Origin: Rhipicephalus microplus
Taxonomy: Eukaryota; Arthropoda; Arachnida; Ixodida; Ixodidae
NCBI RefSeq assembly: GCF_043290135.1
Contig: NC_134705.1
Location: 37,017,771-37,081,770, forward strand
Length of the DNA stretch: 64,000 bases
Reading direction: 5' to 3'
Of this stretch, positions 1 through 12,170 are shown piece after piece. The position numbers and the translations under genes are program-made. How positions within the stretch are numbered: position 1 is the first letter of the stretch; each line of letters begins with the position of its first letter. The notes beneath the pieces were generated by a model. The model worked only from the letters and a program-made list of their open reading frames with translations, had not been told where the DNA came from and did not search any database.

Positions 1-1085
1 CACTACTCGTGGTGCTCACGGACGCTTGGATGGCTAAATGATGTCGCCATGTAACATTTCGCCCACTTGTTTCTTCATGACCTCGCGTTGGCGCGTCGAA
101 GCAAAGTACATGCTCTGTTGGATTAGTTGGGCACTTGATTTTGTTATAATAGGGTGTTAAGCTACTGGAGTCAGTAGTATCCTTGACGACGATGAAAAGC
201 AGTCTGTGAACGGCAGGAGCAGGGCTTTGAGTTGGTATCTTTTGTTTTACTTTTACGCAAGGCTCGCATTGATGTCGAAATCTAGCCGGGATCCTCGATT
301 AGCCGAAGCAGGCTCGGTAGCATATCGATGAGGGTGAAAATCTGCATGATTCTACGCCTAATTCATGTAGCAAAAAATCGGACGATTGTTGAGGTGCCTA
401 TAATTGTGGGTGAAGTTTGTCAGCATCCCTCCCGCTTTGTCATCTTTCAGCTGGCCTATGTTTCTTGCGACGCAGGTCTGGCGCCTGAGAAAATGGTGCT
501 GGTCATCCTCAGTCGCACCTTCTAAGTCGTGGTTTTATGGTGCCGACGAGAATGATGGCGCTTGAGAGAGGCGAGATGGTTACCTGCTCCTGAAGGCATG
601 GTGACTAATTGTCCTATCCGGTGAGATGGCATTATCAGCCGGCGGCGTTATTGTTTAAGAGCGTAGGTCAGTGACTGCGCCATGTTGATTTAGAAAAACC
701 ACTGCTGCAGGGCAAGGCTCACAGCATCAGTATATTCAGGCATCGCATTTTTTCCGTTTCCGACTACAATTTGTATTGTTTGGGTGGACTCTAGCTGCCC
801 GGATATCAGCTTTTTTCCAAGCTGTCTACTGTTTTCAGCGTGGCGTCGAACTGGCCACTGACGATGGAGTAATCTGCTCCCGCATCGACGAGCGCAATGA
901 CGTTTTGATCATCGTTAAGAATGTGGGCGTCGCTAATTTGTCGTCTTGTGTTGCAGCTGTGTCAGCAGCTAGGATGTCGGATCACGGCTACATCGGTTTC
1001 TTGGGCTTGTGGCATGTTCGTTATGTTTTGTATCAGCGTCTTCGTCATCGGGGCGGAAGATCTTGCGTGTTTTGAAAAACAATGC
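1..1085 (-). mobile_element. Ty3/gypsy pol remnant (protease to N-terminal RT), truncated by window edge
   Basis: On the minus strand this stretch reads, through many stops and frame changes, as the protease, linker and start of the reverse transcriptase of a Ty3/gypsy retrotransposon. Around 870-935 the translation gives an aspartyl-protease motif, DAGADYSIVS, where the family has DTGAD, so the T is replaced by A. Downstream (lower coordinates) come FLNQHGAV near 640-690, MLTNF near 400-430 and, close to base 50, a stretch typical of the conserved lead-in to RT. The element continues off the left edge, and its gag side ends near 1085. No LTR is seen. The frame is broken at least ten times, so it is an old dead copy. 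It differs from the gypsy at 44-49 kb in sequence. Family assignment is from recognised motifs, not from a search. Confidence 0.8.
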
Positions 1086-4000
1086 AATTATTGAAGTAAG
1101 ATGACCATGGCTTATGCTTTATATTCTGCAACACAATCAGACGTGAATTTTTCCTTTACGCTAAAAGTGATTTCACAAACTTTTTCGCTTAAGCCAAGCA
1201 GAATGCACGTTCGTCTTGCTATGTAAATGTGAGCTCGTGCGTGAATCAGTGAGTGAATCAAGTTTTATTCGGTCAAGCAAAACGTCATGGAATGTTCACG
1301 TGCCTAATCCACGATGGGACCGACGGACCTAGATTGTCGACCATATGGCGAGCACGCTGAACATCCAGGATTTATTCTTCGAAGGCAGAATATTGCAAAG
1401 GCATGTTCTACTCGTCCGTACTGAACGTCGGGCCCATGATCCACACTCCCGCAGCTCGTGAGACAAATTAGCGACCTCGCCAAAGGCCGCGCAAAAACGA
1501 TACCTGGAAATCGCCGGATAGATGCTAAAAGAGTTACTTGTGGTATGGCCAAAAGTTTGGCTATTGCAAATAATGTATTTAATTGCATTGAAGACTGCTT
1601 CAAAACACTTCATGTGGGCGACCACATGATTCTTTATAGAGCAAAGTCAGCTAACCAGCTAACTTAAGCAAACACTTTTGTAAATTGCGACCCAGTGCGC
1701 TAGAGCCACCAAAATCATAAGCTGTCTCATCTCAAATGATTGACTATGTTTGCCAACTAAAGTAGCAGAGACGCTTAAGCGCTTGAAAGTACACCATATT
1801 TTGCATTAGATTTGCCAGATGACCACACACATGGCAATGATAGCAGTTTAAATGAAAAATCTCAATAAGGACATCAACGAGGAACATGTGCAGATAGTAT
1901 ACGTTACTCAAACCACACATGCGTCGCAATTTTATTGCGCTGGCAGCACTAGCAGGCCCTGAAAATAAAATTGTAAACACATGAGTCGAGGGATTCAGAC
2001 GCACATGCTGACATAAAAAAGTCATCGACCAAAGATACAAAGTAGTTTCCTCATAGACGCAGATTCCGTTGAGTAATACATAGCGGTTACTGTGATGCTT
2101 CTAATTTTGTTTCCTGCATATGCTAAAATTGAGAGCGTTTAACTTGTATTATGTATTCGACGCTAGCGAACGGCTGGAGCAATTGAGAGACCCTATTTTG
2201 TGTAAAACTGACTTCAAAGGTTTCAAAGTATCAGCATTCTCAATTTATACGCATACCAGAAAAGACTTAACTTTTCCCGTTTTTTATCTCATGCGTTGCA
2301 TCCTCATTCACATCAATATTTTTTGCGACACAGAAGACGAAAGCACAGTAGACGAACAAAGTTATTCGTTATGTGGGAGCCCTGGTATGCCCTGGACACT
2401 TAGAGTTTTACTGCGTTGTTGCGGCCTCTTTCAAACATCAGATCTCCTGCGGTTCTCACTTCATGGCGTTTCAGCTACAAGCGGTGAGGGTAAGTGGTTC
2501 TCAAATTGAAACTGGATAAAATTTTTGCAACATGAACGACAGGAGTTGAAGGGGGATGAATGCTAAACTGCACCCGATATTACTGCGTCTAGATGCATTG
2601 ATTTATTCATGAGTAAAATACCAATGAAAACAAATCCGAACAAAGTTTTTTACACTTATTGCTATCGTAGTTCAAACGACGACAGTGCTGGTGACAAAGA
2701 AATTCAGTCATGTGCCACGAGAAAGAACACTACCTATTTTAGTACTTCACTATTAGTCTTTCTTTGTTACACTACAACATAACGTACCGCAAACGATACG
2801 TTAAACTGAACTGTTCTGCCTTGCGTATCACGAAAACGGTTCAATTAACGCATCGTTTTGATTTTGTCCATTTTCGATTCCAATAGATAACATATTACAC
2901 TAACAAATACACACACAAAAAGCAGAAAGCACCTGTCCTTCAACATTATGTTCTTGTTTTTAGTTTGTATAGGCAAAATTTTCACGGGAATGTTTGTAAG
3001 CCGTGTATTTTGTAATGCTCCGAGTATTGCTAGGTTGTCTCGTGTGCTTGATCTAGGTATGGGTAATGAAATAAATTTTAATACTATAGCGTCAAAGAGC
3101 TTGCGTCACGGAAATTACAGTGTTCGCGTCAGTGTCGTTTGGTTGTGACCGAAAGTGTAGAGGAATGGCAATAAAATATTTATTTTTATTATTAAGTTTG
3201 AAGTCAAGATTCCACGCTGCGACTGTTTGCACGGCAGGCAGGTGTTCTACTGTACATTGACATGTTATTTCTTGAAAGTTCTCCGAAAAAAAACTATATG
3301 GTTGTTGTGGTAGAAGCGGCATCCTTAACACTAATCAGTAGCTGTTATAATAAGGCTTACTAAAAAGTCAGTGGGTTTTGTGTGCGGCAACGTCAGCTCA
3401 GGTCATATTCGTAAAAATGTATCTGTGTGAAGGATAAGACTACTCGCACAACTAGGTCGCTCATGTTAAAAAGTGCGTCACGGAGAATATTTGTGTCGTC
3501 CAATTTGATCACGCATAAACTAAGCTGTTTCAAAAAATAAAGATGAACAAGTTTGGTGTGCGTCTCTCATTTATCAAAGTTTTTGCCAAAGGAAAAGTGC
3601 ACGATACGCTTTTAGCGAAACCCGCATAACCATATTGGTACATAACACCAATTCATAACTTCCTTTGAAAGGCCACTCACCAACCGCGTTCAATTCCGAG
3701 GGTGTGATTTTCTCCTCTTCTTCGGCACCCTTCATACTCACGCAACGCATCCTCCTCGCTCCTTCATTCTTAAAAGCTCGTGAACAGTGCCCGCAATGAG
3801 TGTTGGAGCCTCTCGGGATTTCGCAATTCTCGGCTACACGCTGTTATTGCCACTTGCTCAGTTCTAAACACACAAAATGTAGTGTGATCGGTTGATCATC
3901 AATGAGATATTTATGCGAGGCAAGAAAGAACGGCTGGGTAACTGCTCGGCGAAGCAGCGCAGAAGATAAATCATCGTCATTATCATCATTGTTATGACAT

Positions 4001-5311
4001 ATTTGACCCTTAAGGGTCACATTTGAGATTTCACGTATATGAGCCACTCGAGGGCATGCGCACTATAGCCTTCACAGGAACTACAGTCTGCGTCGTAGAA
4101 CTTCACAATAAAAAGATAAAACATCAGGATTGAGTAGATCACAGGTTTTTTGTTTAATTTTCGGAGGCAAGTGAACAGAAAGAAGTCATCCTGACTTGAC
4201 TGCTTCAGACAAGCTAGTGCAGTAGCAGTGAATTTTTCTTGATGCGCAAGTGTATAACGTACGTCCGTCTCAGTAGAACATGTTGTGACTCCACAGAGGA
4301 AAAGAAGAAACAATTCGTTCCTGCCTTTGCGCAACAAGGTTACTCATTCTCGCCCCCAAAAAATTTCTTGGCGACCGCTTTTTTTTCTTTCTTTGGACCT
4401 GTGCGCGGTGGCAGTGCACAGTTCATAAAGACGCGAAATTGACTTCCCAATATATCAATTACGTAATGTCAGACATCCCATGTTTTACCAAAAGTATTTT
4501 TAAAGTATTCATTTCTTATAAGTAATCTGCTGGTTTATGCGGTATCCTGTCTAAACCGTTGAAAAACACTAATGGCCTAACTAGGGGTCATACTGTCGCA
4601 CAGCTTTACATGTAATTGTCATGCAGTAATGTGCCTCAAAATATTGGGTTGTAGAGGATTTTTCGAATTTTCTCTCCAAGTACCGGCTAATTTATTAATC
4701 TAGTCTGTGCTCCTATACTATGGAACATGTTGTTTACGCTTCATTCATAAATTACCCAATTTTTCGAAAGTCTTCCAACTCAAGTTCACAGGAGCTTTAT
4801 AATTATTCGTTATACTAAACTCAACCCCCACTTTATCACACGGTAGCGTAAACAGCCCGTTTCGTAGAAATTGCCATTTACGGCTTCAATGTGCACTTTG
4901 CTGGTTGTCGCGATGAAATATTGTGTTAGGAGCAAATAATAAATAAACTTAGTGGACGTTTTAGCTTCGTCTGCCCGAGTGAAACGCGATGGCGAAGTCG
5001 GGCAAAATTCGCAACCTCCTTTCCATCGCGAGCCCGGTTTTGCTACCCTACCTTAGAGTGCCAGACTCTAACTGCACGTTCACCGCGCAATGCTTTTTTT
5101 TGCGAATGGATGAAGTACTCAATACAAGTTGGAAGGCCATGTGCGCTATTGCACAGCTGTGCACTTTGCTGAAGCTGTTGCAGATAATAATGATTATGTT
5201 AGCACGCTATCTAATTGGTCGACGTTTAAACTGACAAATCATTTTCAAATTTAGAAGCTTTTGCATCCGGTGCAATTGGACGCTTCTGCCACGCAAACAT
5301 TAAACTTTTTT
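1086..5311. other. Unassigned AT-rich stretch, no gene seen
   Basis: About 4.2 kb of AT-rich DNA with only short scattered open frames, none of which I recognise. A short imperfect TCA run lies near 3970-3995. The frames at 2120-2509 (129 codons) and 1304-1667 show no domain and no codon signal I can defend. I see no tRNA, no clear terminal repeats and no LTR here. Confidence 0.5.
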
Positions 5312-5520
5312 CCGCCGTGGCGGTCTAGTGGTTACGGCGCGCGATGCTGACCCGCAGGTCGCTGGATCGAATCCCGGCTGCGACGTCTGCATTTTCCATG
5401 AAGGCGAAATGCTGTGGGCACACATTCTCAGATTTGGGTGCACGTCAAGGAATCCCAGGTGGTGAAAATTTCCGGAGCCCTCAACTAGGGCGTCTCTCCT
5501 AATCATGTGATGGTTTGGCT
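5312..5520 (+). mobile_element. Ruka-like tRNA-derived SINE, 3' truncated
   Basis: The sequence has a tRNA-like head with an A-box-like GTGGCGGTCTAGTGGTTA near 5317-5334 and a B-box-like GGATCGAATCC near 5364-5374. It is followed by the same body found in the copies at 39.8, 40.9 and 58.7 kb (CTCAGATTTGGGTGCACGT, then a segment ending ATCATGTGATGGTTTGG). The last part, which runs to CCCC plus a short repeat tail in the 40.9 kb copy, is missing. RNA polymerase III would transcribe such an element, and a LINE reverse transcriptase mobilises it. The name Ruka-like is by resemblance to the published tick SINE and is not verified. Confidence 0.75.
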
Positions 5521-6185
5521 GTCTACTTCCTTGTACGTACGTGTGTACATTCGGTGCATCGACAAGAGAAAGCCTGTCTTCCATCAATGCAAAGTAAGCC
5601 ACCTGCAGGGCGTAGATGTTCAGGCACACAGGTTAAAAACCCACGTGACTCATTATGCATGTCGCCCCCTCTGGCACATGGGCAGCAACTTTTGGTACTT
5701 CGCGACAGCAAACAAATTCTAGTTCATTACCCATAGTTGGCCGACATTGACCGCAGGTGCACTTGCCGTAAATGTACATTTCAATTTATCCTATACAAAC
5801 TGATACGTATGTCACACAGCCAGTCAACTTCAGAATAATACGATACGTGAGGCGCGCACTGCCACATGCAAGTACGCGTGCTCGGAAGTATTCGTTTGGC
5901 TGCTCGTGACCAGCAAATAATCATTTATGTCGCTAGTATTGACAGCGTAAATACACGATCAGTGCAACAGCATATAACAATATTATTTTGGAGGGCAGGC
6001 GCCGAACACCTACAGCGCAACAATGCCAAGGACAAAATATGCAACATATTGCTTCAATGCAAACCCTGGCTGCCATATAAAATGTGCTGAGTTAATAATT
6101 ATAACACGATTATAATCTAACCTTCAAGAACGTGAACCATCGCCACTTACCAGTCAGTATTACCACTCCGTTCGACATGCTGTTG
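5521..6185. other. Unassigned spacer
   Basis: Between the SINE and the 3' tail of the LINE I see no coding region and no repeat that recurs elsewhere in the window. Confidence 0.4.
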
Positions 6186-6508
6186 AACCTTGCTTGTTTG
6201 CTTGCTTGTTCCTTTCTTTTGTGGCTCTCACCCACTAAGGGGGATTGGCCAACAAGCCGGTGGTTAATGCAAGTCAATACCTTTAGGTTTTCTAGACTAG
6301 AGGAATATGATTACTGGGTTTTGACTGTGAAATTAATTTGGCGCAATGTAAAACAAGGAAAAAGGGGGGGGAGAGAAATAATAGAAATTTTTGAATATCT
6401 GAGGCGGAATCGTTGTATGAAATTCTCCTGAAAGTTGAATCATTGCAGTGTATCAGCTAAATAATAAGTGGTAGTGTGGCTAGTAAAATTTGAGAACTGA
6501 TCGCTGAC
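6186..6508 (-). repeat. LINE copy A 3' UTR and simple-repeat tail
   Basis: The region downstream of ORF2 shares with copies B (59310-59450) and C (60065-60160) a motif read on the plus strand as CTC(T/A)(C/T)ACCC...GGATTGGCC next to a simple repeat. Here the repeat is CTTG-rich near 6192-6215. A G-rich run, GGGGGGG, lies at 6364-6370. No target duplication could be matched. Confidence 0.65.
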
Positions 6509-7907
6509 TCAGCAAGATAATCTTCTTGTGTTGTATATGAATTCGCAGAGAGCCCCACAGATGTTCCTGTCGCTGTGTCCCAATGAAGTGGCCCCAAAAG
6601 ACAAAATATTAGGAGTATTAATTGATATTCCTAGTTTCCTGAATAAAATTTCGAAGCAGTTTTTTTCTTTGATTTTTGAAACGGTGACATCTGATAAGAA
6701 AATGGTCGATATGTTCAGGTTCGTTACAGCTTGAGCACAGAGGAGATGGCACCAGACCAGACCTGTTTATGTAGAAATTAAGAGGTGGTACACAGCAACG
6801 TAATTTTGTTATCAAGACTTCTAATTTACGCGTGGGACTCCATTTATTATTCCATGTGAACTGCAGGTGCGAGAAATCTGGATTCGGTATCATGATTTTT
6901 GATGGGTCTTCAAGAAGGGAAAGTTTTCTAAACCTCGCTGCTGTTACATAAGCTGTAGGAGGCATGATTGGTACAATCGGAAGATCAAGAGGTGTTCGCG
7001 CAAGTGTGTCAGTCATCTCGTTTATAATTATACTACGATGACCTGGCACCCATATCCTTCGCACTAGACGATTGTTTGCTGGGATTAATGATTTAAAAGT
7101 TTCTAGTACTGCTGATGTCAACGACGATGACAAAAATGAGCACACGGAATACGAGTCAGGCACTATCACAGCTGTCGAATGAGTCGCAGGAAGTTTACGA
7201 AAAGCTAGTATAACGGCCATTAATTCCGCTTCAAATATTGGTGTATAATCTGGGAGGCGTAATGAAAATGACCAGAATAATGAGAGCGAAAAAATACCCA
7301 CACCTGCCTTCTCGCCACTCATAGATGCATCCGTTGCAATTACTATATTAGTACCTAATTGAGACAGGTGTTGTTCTAATAAACCAATCAAATATTTAGA
7401 GGGCAAGTGTTTAGCGTTCATGGGGAAGATATCGTCAAATTTTATTTGCACTTGGCCGATTGGTTTGACAGATGGTGTGATCTTGAATATATTAACATTT
7501 AAAGCATCTAGAAGCGTTTGAACAAATAGCACTTGGGGTTTATATACACGGGACCATTGCTCATTGAAAAAGACACCAGGCTCGGTAAAGAATACAAACT
7601 GTCGCCTTCTTAGAGTGAATTCAAAAAATTTTAAATAGGTTTTTAGTGTTAAAATACGAAATCTGCAAGCAAGGGTGGGTATCCGAGCTTCTTGATTCAA
7701 AACATTGTTAGCTGTGAGTTTGGGCACACCTAAACAACTACGTAGAGGTTCCCGCTCTAAGAGAATCAGGGGGTTTATTTTGTATGCTGGTCCACCAGAG
7801 AATAGTACACATCCGAATTCAAGAATCGAACAAACGTACATGCGATAAATCATGATCAGCGTATCTCTGCGAAGACGGAAACGGAGGCGGCCAAGCCTAC
7901 CTATCAT
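6509..7907 (-). pseudogene. LINE copy A ORF2, thumb, RNase H and C-terminal zinc motif
   Basis: The 429-codon block 6618-7907 begins in the RT thumb region (IYRMYVCSILEFGCVLFSG) and runs into an RNase H domain. That domain shows IATDASMSGEKAGVGIF (first D), FEAELMAVILAFRKL (E), VPDSYSVCSFL (second D) and WVPGHRSIIINEMTDTLAR (late H and D). It ends with CSSCNEPEHIDHFLIRC, the C-terminal CCHC-type motif of the group. The stop at 6618 is not the original end. In another frame the translation goes on with LSFGATSLGHSDRN and reaches a stop at 6509-6511. Copy C at 60163-60465 matches this tail in frame, which shows a frameshift in copy A near 6620-6640. Confidence 0.88.
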
Positions 7908-8021
7908 TCCAACAGCGCGTGTAGCCTTAATTTTAATATATTCAAAGTGGTCACGCCAGCTCCGTTTTTGATCGTACAGTACACCAAGATATTTAATATA
8001 GTTAACCTGGGGAATTATTTC

Positions 8022-8981
8022 TTAATGGTACTGAAGAGAAATAGTAACTTGTGCGTCCAATGGAAAAACTATTATAGCACTTTTAGTTACGTTCAGGTTC
8101 ATATGAATTTTCTGAAACCAGGTTCCTAATGTTGCTAAATAACACTGTAAAGTCGAATGTACTAAATAAATATCGCTGTCAGATGCAAAGAACGCGATAT
8201 CATCTGCATATACATATACTTGTACCTTATCACTCAGTGGTATTGAACTTAGCAAAATGTTAAATAGCACAGGCGATAGAAAAGAGCCTTAAGGAACACC
8301 TCTCGTTTGGCTATACTCCAGCGTGGAAACACCTCGTTGGAAGCAATAAAATTTTCTGTCTTTTAAAAATTCGTATATCCAATTTGTTATGTACTGCGGA
8401 AACGTAAGCTCTTTTAGGGCATTGATAAGAATAGGATGTTTAACACGGTCTTATGCCTTGGCTAAATCAAGGGTTACTAGGGCCACATATTGTCGTCTGT
8501 GCCGAGCAAGCTTTATACGAGCCTCTGAATCAACATGCGCCCACCATATAGAGTAACCTGGTCTAAATCCAATCTGGAACGCACTGAGTATCGCATTATC
8601 TGTTATGAACTTCATAACTCTAGTGTAAAGTATCCTTTCTATTAACTTAACTACGTGTGATGTTAAAGCGATTGGCCTAATGTTATCTATCTGCATTCCT
8701 AGTCCCTGTTTTTTTAAGAAGCGGTATTATTTTGGAAGTCTCCAGTCAGGAGGTATCCAACTATTTTCAAGTGAATAGTTGACAACGTTGAGCAGGTCTT
8801 CAGGAGAGATGTCGAATAATATTTTTAACATTTCTGAAGTGACGCCATCTGGTCCAGGACCTGTGTTTGGCAGAATACGAACGACGTGCGCAAGTTCATC
8901 CCTACTTACTTCAATAAAATCATTTACGAATGACGGTTTTGCACACTTTATTTTGATTTGTGGTGTAAATCTCTTCTTCAA
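8022..8981 (-). pseudogene. LINE copy A ORF2, reverse transcriptase block, broken
   Basis: The reverse transcriptase is spread over three open blocks on the minus strand. 8727-8981 carries NTGPGPDGVTSEMLK, an early RT motif. 8451-8696 carries IRPIALTSHVVKLIERIL and QIGFRPGYS. 8022-8270 carries VYVYADDIAFFAS, whose YADD catalytic box lies at 8199-8210. Stops and frame changes at about 8700, 8450 and 8290 separate the blocks, so no continuous RT can be made. The catalytic aspartates themselves are intact. Gene order and spacing are those of an I-group ORF2. Confidence 0.88.
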
Positions 8982-9153
8982 ACCTAATGCAAAACCAGTA
9001 ATGTATCTTCCAACTCAATTGGAGAAAAAATAACTCAGTCAATATTTACGTCTGCTGTAATAGCTTTACGATTACGGAGAAATCTGAATAGAGCTTTCTT
9101 GTTGCCGCTCTTGGATAGATAGCTGTACCGTTATTCTTAATAATCGTCTTTCG

Positions 9154-10146
9154 CTAATGAAACTGTTCTCTTAAAGGTAGCTTTAGCAAACAAATAATTT
9201 CTCCAATTAGTGGGACATTCGTTGGTAAGGAGTTTCTTCCATGCAGCGTTGCGGCGTTTATAATCTCTGGCACAATCCACATTCCACCAGGCAGACATGA
9301 ATGTTCCCTTTTTTGAAGATATAGTGAACTTTGATTTTTAATTGTACACTTTAGGGTGGAACAAAGGCTCATAGCTTTCATATTTGCTTCCATATTGGGC
9401 AAGGAAGACAGCGTTGACTGTAAACTCTTTTTAAATTTAGAGTAGTTTACAAAACTTTGCACCTGGCGATCTACCGTCACTAAAGAAATGCTGACTTCAA
9501 ATACCAGGGGTCCGTGATCACTACTTGTAGCGGTATCAAGAACAGTCCAAGACGATATTGTCACACTTGAGCAAGCAAATGTCAAACCTAAGACGGACCT
9601 CGAATTGCATCGAACGAATGCCGGAACTCTGGAGTTCCAACAAATAAGGTTATTTCGATTAGTCCAGTCCCACAACCGTTTTCCTGATGAATCAGCGCGG
9701 AATCCCCATGAAACGTGATGGGAATTGAAGTCTCCCGCAAATAGCATACTGTTTATGCAAAAACTCACAGTCACGTCAAGGGCTCTTTCATCTTGTATTC
9801 CAGCCGGAAAGTAGTTGTTGACTATAGATAGTGGCGCGCATCCGGGAAAGTGAATTTCCAGAACCAATACTTCATAATCGTGTGATACTTGTTGGTAAAC
9901 TAAGTGTGCTTTATGACAAATTTCGGATGAAATGAAAAACATTAATCCTCCACCACGTGAGTCTCGGTCCAGTCGAAAGCACTGATTGTTTTTTAGATAG
10001 TTTTGATCAACTGCGAGCCAAGTTTCTTGTAAAATTATGACGTCTGGAGATTGTTGAGAAATTAGGTATAATAAGTCTGTAGTTGCAGAGATAATTGAAC
10101 GGCAGTTCGACTGAAGTACTCTAAGGCACCCTATGATGATAAGCAA
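9154..10146 (-). pseudogene. LINE copy A ORF2, endonuclease block
   Basis: This 330-codon open block is the N-terminal endonuclease of ORF2, which nicks target DNA to prime reverse transcription. Recognisable motifs in order are LQSNCRS near the start, LQETW (the metal-binding glutamate), RGGGLMFFI, GDFNSHHVSWG (catalytic D and N region) and SDHGPL (catalytic D and H). All key residues of the exonuclease-endonuclease-phosphatase fold that I know are present, so this domain alone could still fold. After about residue 250 it leads into the linker toward RT and stops at 9154, where the family protein would continue. It starts 55 bases downstream of the end of ORF1 on the minus strand. Confidence 0.88.
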
Positions 10147-10200
10147 GCAGTAGCAACTGCTTGATCTAAAATACTGTCTTTTAAGAAGTCCGCTTTAGTC

Positions 10201-11440
10201 CTAGGTTCCTTCACGCTCTTTTGTTTTTGAATGAGAAGAATTATTAAGTTTGCTAGTGGGTGATCTGGTGCGTTTCAAAAGGCGAGCAGCCATATCTGCA
10301 TCCCGATTACTTATTAATTCTGAATCAGATATACCTTCATGCTCAGTTGTGTTAGATCTGGAAGGCATTGCCTCATTATCGATAGAGACATCTGACTGAT
10401 GTTCGGCAGGTTTATTAATTGAGGCACTAGGAGGTTGGATACGCTTAGTTATTCGATCAGATGCGCCCGAAATCTGTGAATCCATAATATTATTGAGTGA
10501 ATCAGACAGATTGAGTAAAAATTTTTCTAATCGTTTTTGTACGGCCTTTTCTACCGTAGCAGAAAGAGACTGAGAAAGTGATGCATCCATAGAAAAAGGT
10601 GGACGAGCTGCTATGCCGGCATAACCCTGATTCCTGCTTTGAATTTCTGCAATTGCTTCTCTACGAGAGCATCGTCTCCTTTCAATGATTTCAATCACCT
10701 GAAGTTCCTTTGATCTTGCAGGGCAGTTGGGATCGTCTGCAGCATGATTTGCCTTGCGCAAACAGAATGTCTTATTGTCTGATTGACACTCAGCAGTACT
10801 ATGACCAGCTCCGTATATGGCCCCGCATATGCGGCATCGAGTCTCCGATCAACAAACTTTAGTACTGTGCCCAAAGCGCCAACATTTAGCACATTACAGC
10901 GGACGGGGAGCCAAAGCTTCGACCTTATAGATAAGCGGTCATGCCTTGATTTCCGAAGGGCGATCTGTTCCAGCGAATGTGGCAATTACAGTTTCAGTGG
11001 GAACTTTCTGTTTGTTTTCCTGTTTGGTACAGCGGTAAACAGAAATAACACCTGCTGGGGAAAAGATGTCCAAGAATTCTGCTGGGCTTAGACTTGCGTC
11101 TACCCCCCAAACCAATCCTTTGCAGCAAGCTAGATGAGGTGGGATAAAAGAGCTCACCGGATGTGGTGTAAAACTAGTGCACTTCAGAAGTTCTTGAATG
11201 CAAGCCTTGTCTGGTGAGCAGCATAGTATCACCCCGCGTCCAAACTGACGAACCTCTGTTATCAGTAGAGAGTGGGGAGTGATCGCACGAAGTTCCGTTT
11301 GGATTGTCTTGGGATTTTTCATGCGGATGAACCCACCGGTGGTCGGCACCAAAGCGACAGGAACGCTACGGGTTGCATTGTGGAGAAACAACTCCAGGGG
11401 AAGATCTTGAGGGGGAACAGAGGCTGACCAGAGGGCAGGC
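10201..11440 (-). pseudogene. LINE copy A ORF1 (gag-like nucleic-acid-binding protein), frameshifted
   Basis: ORF1 proteins of I-group LINEs bind the element RNA and form the RNP. The minus strand carries an open block at 10939-11391, extendable in frame up to about 11440, that ends in DRPSEIKA. Its reading then shifts into a zinc-knuckle region around 10740-10910. There the translation gives CAKCWRFGHSTKVC, then a second C-x2-C...H-x4-C knuckle starting CRICG, then a third ending near NHAADDPNC. Two stops, TAA and TGA, fall in the knuckle frame. Both look like C-to-T changes, from CAA/CAG and CGA. The tail 10201-10761 is open for 186 codons and is serine-rich, polar and charged. The start is unclear because the first methionine of the open block is not an ATG codon. 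At least one frameshift and two stops make it a pseudogene. Confidence 0.8.
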
Positions 11441-11501
11441 CTCTAGCCCGGAGAAGAAACAGACGTGAAATAAGAAGGAGTTGCACTTATCAATGCACTA
11501 A

Positions 11502-12170
11502 TGCCTAGTTCACACTGAAACATCCGCTTTCTACAGCGACCAAAATTCCCCTGCCGCCGAAACGTAGCGTCGTTCGCAATGGACGCGCCCCGCGCCGCCG
11601 AATATGCTATCTACTACGGGGCGAACGCGGGAAGGATGGGCTGTCACCCGGTTGTTGTCGCGGCTTGGAAACGCCATTACGCTATCCAGTGGCGTATACT
11701 TCGATGATTCTCGTACGCAGGAAGCAAGAAAAGACAGCACTGCTTACTTTGCTGGCAAGTGGCTGTCTTGTAATGCACGAAGAGCAGAAAAACCACCGAC
11801 GCCAGCGGCGTTGGTCGGTTCGTTTCGCTCTGCAAGACCGGAACAAGCTCGATCACGCCAACAGCAAGCTCGGTCACCTCTTTCACGAAATACGGAGGCG
11901 AAGTAGGCACAGAGTAAGTTAAACTCCCGTTGGTTTCAACATTCAGTTACGTGCACTGCGGCATAACAAGTGAGTAGGGCTTGGCCGCCATTTTTAAAAG
12001 TTTCTTGACTAGCGTTCCTATTGGCCCACGGTGACCGATTCGGCGGCAGACGCCGCAAAAATCGGTCCAAGAGCGATCGGCGCGGAGAGGGCCCTTTCGG
12101 CGGATCTCTCCGCCGCCGAACCGGATTCGGAGCACTTTCGGTGGCCGGAATGCTCAGTGTGAACGCGGCC
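11502..12170 (+). mobile_element. PIF/Harbinger deletion derivative with TAA target duplication
   Basis: The ends carry inverted repeats: GTTCACACTGA at 11508-11518 and TCAGTGTGAAC at 12154-12164, with imperfect extension outward (TGCCTA against GGCCGC complement) and inward (CATCC against CATTCC). The element is flanked by TAA on both sides, at 11499-11501 and 12171-12173. A 3 bp TWA duplication is the mark of PIF/Harbinger. At 669 bp it is too short for a full element, and it keeps only the start of a transposase-like frame. GC content is higher than in the flanks. Confidence 0.65.
11665..11910 (+). pseudogene. N-terminal fragment of a Harbinger-type transposase
   Basis: The plus-strand frame 11665-11922 reads KTALLTLLASGCLVMHEE, then a basic run with RRQRRWSVR, then a stretch ending LGHLFHEI. 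This order resembles the N-terminus of animal Harbinger transposases, where a hydrophobic start precedes RRRWWVRP and an EYHxLxxEL-like segment. The position next to a Harbinger terminal repeat fits. The rest of the transposase, including the DDE core, has been deleted. The family call rests on pattern memory, so it is an inference. Confidence 0.5.

Larger units (their letters stand above)
6186..11450 (-). mobile_element. I-group non-LTR retrotransposon (LINE copy A), nearly full length, inactive
   Basis: This is a 5.3 kb minus-strand element with the two-ORF layout of I-group LINEs. ORF1 has three CCHC knuckles. ORF2 has, in order, an apurinic-type endonuclease, a reverse transcriptase, an RNase H and a C-terminal CCHC-type motif. 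The RNase H inside ORF2 is what points to the I group (I, R1 or related clades) rather than CR1 or L2. The 3' end, at low coordinates, closes with a short simple repeat, CTTG on the plus strand near 6192-6215, as is usual for this group. The same 3' UTR occurs in copies B and C at 59.3-61.0 kb. Both ORFs are broken by several frameshifts and stops, so it cannot move on its own. The 5' limit is uncertain; it lies between 11392 and 11500, next to a Harbinger derivative. Confidence 0.9.
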
